Origin: JBHHYN01 sp046757565
GTDB lineage: Bacteria > Pseudomonadota > Gammaproteobacteria > Eutrophobiales > Eutrophobiaceae
Reading direction: 5' to 3'
DNA length: 5,961 nt
Assembly: GCA_046757565.1 (NCBI GenBank)
Contig: JBHHYN010000148.1
Span: 1 to 5,961, forward strand
Shown here: piece by piece, positions 5,864 through 5,961 of the stretch
Layout of the letters: every line of letters begins with the position of its first letter
Numbering within the stretch: the stretch's first letter is position 1
Made by a program: the position numbers and the translations under genes
The notes under the pieces: model-generated
Database searches by the model: none
Told to the model about the DNA's origin: nothing
The model's input: only the letters and a program-made list of their open reading frames with translations

Positions 5864-5869
5864 CTTCAT
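5741..5869 (-). pseudogene. 3' remnant of a second DUF4143 ATPase gene
   Basis: From codon CTT (5863-5861) to TAA (5741-5743) the minus strand encodes LPYGAGLIYGGEERQQ and on to LLADRKGDSC, matching the last 40 residues of the intact ATPase with four differences by my reading (F/Y, M/L, E/K, E/D). About 13 nucleotide changes give only four amino-acid changes, and one Ser is TCT in one copy and AGT in the other. The copy therefore evolved as a coding sequence before truncation. An ATG happens to lie two codons upstream (5869-5867), preceded in frame by TGA, so a 42-aa peptide could be made. All ATPase motifs are missing, and I regard it as a relic. Confidence 0.8.
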
Positions 5870-5890
5870 TGCTAATCATCTGCTTACAAG

Positions 5891-5912
5891 ATTCATCCAC
5901 TGCGGCCGGAAT
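5891..5912 (+). repeat. Small hairpin beside the right terminal repeat
   Basis: ATTC (5891-5894) pairs with GAAT (5909-5912). The flanking AAGATTC...CGGAATGCC corresponds to AAGATCCC...CGGGATGCC on the minus strand of 54-84. The stem is short and is reported mainly because it shows that the two edges share more than the exact 51 bp. Confidence 0.3.
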
Positions 5913-5961
5913 GCCTGTTAAAAGAACTTGTCAAGTATTTTTGGCTCTTCAGCAGAATCTG
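5911..5961 (-). repeat. Right copy of 51-bp perfect terminal inverted repeat
   Basis: It is the exact reverse complement of 5-55 and runs to the last base of the window, so its true outer limit is unknown. The left copy continues with TGGG (on the same strand sense) beyond this point. The interval 5533-5961 holds no intact gene: it contains, in order, the ATPase promoter region, the plus-strand remnant, the truncated 172-bp repeat copy, and this repeat. Confidence 0.9.
5943..5961 (+). mobile_element. Possible insertion-sequence end at the right edge
   Basis: GGCTCTTCAGCAGAATCTG points out of the window, mirroring 1-23. If it is an ISL3-like end, copies of the same element would flank this segment in inverted orientation. 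The 32 bp inside each GGCTCTTC are also identical between the edges, which is more than independent insertions would give, so the repeat unit must be larger than the element end itself. The call rests on remembered resemblance. Confidence 0.3.

Overview
The window reads as a piece of a Gram-negative, probably gammaproteobacterial, surface-polysaccharide locus that has been invaded and rearranged by mobile DNA. The taxonomic guess rests only on the style of the proteins and is weak. All intact genes lie on the minus strand. Both edges carry the same perfect 51-bp sequence in opposite orientation (5-55 and 5911-5961), so the whole window is bracketed by an inverted repeat. This suggests either a repeat-bounded cassette or a contig that stops at a dispersed repeat.

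Read in the direction of transcription (right to left), there are four blocks. (1) 5533-5961 is a scrapyard. It holds the repeat edge, a truncated 3' end of an ATPase gene, a decayed scrap of an asparagine synthase gene, a short plus-strand coding remnant, and an AT-rich promoter/operator region. (2) 4348-5532 is an intact AAA ATPase with a DUF4143-type C-terminal nuclease-like fold. (3) 1604-4347 is the surviving end of a polysaccharide operon: the last ~25 codons of an asnB-type gene, a GT4 glycosyltransferase, and manC, which makes GDP-mannose. The last two genes overlap by ATGA. (4) 124-1534 is an AbiEi/AbiEii toxin-antitoxin pair (type IV, abortive infection) with its own promoter, overlaid by a nearly perfect 47-bp palindrome that is a strong candidate for the autoregulatory operator.

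The most telling structure is a 172-bp direct duplication (4299-4470 and 5692-5863; about 90% identical by hand count, no gaps, period 1393 bp). Each copy holds the same junction between the ATPase 3' end and the asnB tail. The left copy leads into the real asnB stop codon. The right copy is cut off at both ends and has an in-frame stop. The simplest inference is that an ATPase-bearing unit landed in or next to asnB, was tandemly duplicated or inserted twice, diverged, and lost most of one copy near the flanking repeat.

Functionally, ManC supplies the activated sugar GDP-mannose and the GT4 enzyme probably adds a sugar to a glycan. The abiE pair and the ATPase look like accessory cargo. I see no tRNA, rRNA, CRISPR array or complete transposase gene, and no clearly new multi-gene system. 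The unusual content lies in the repeats, junctions and operator.
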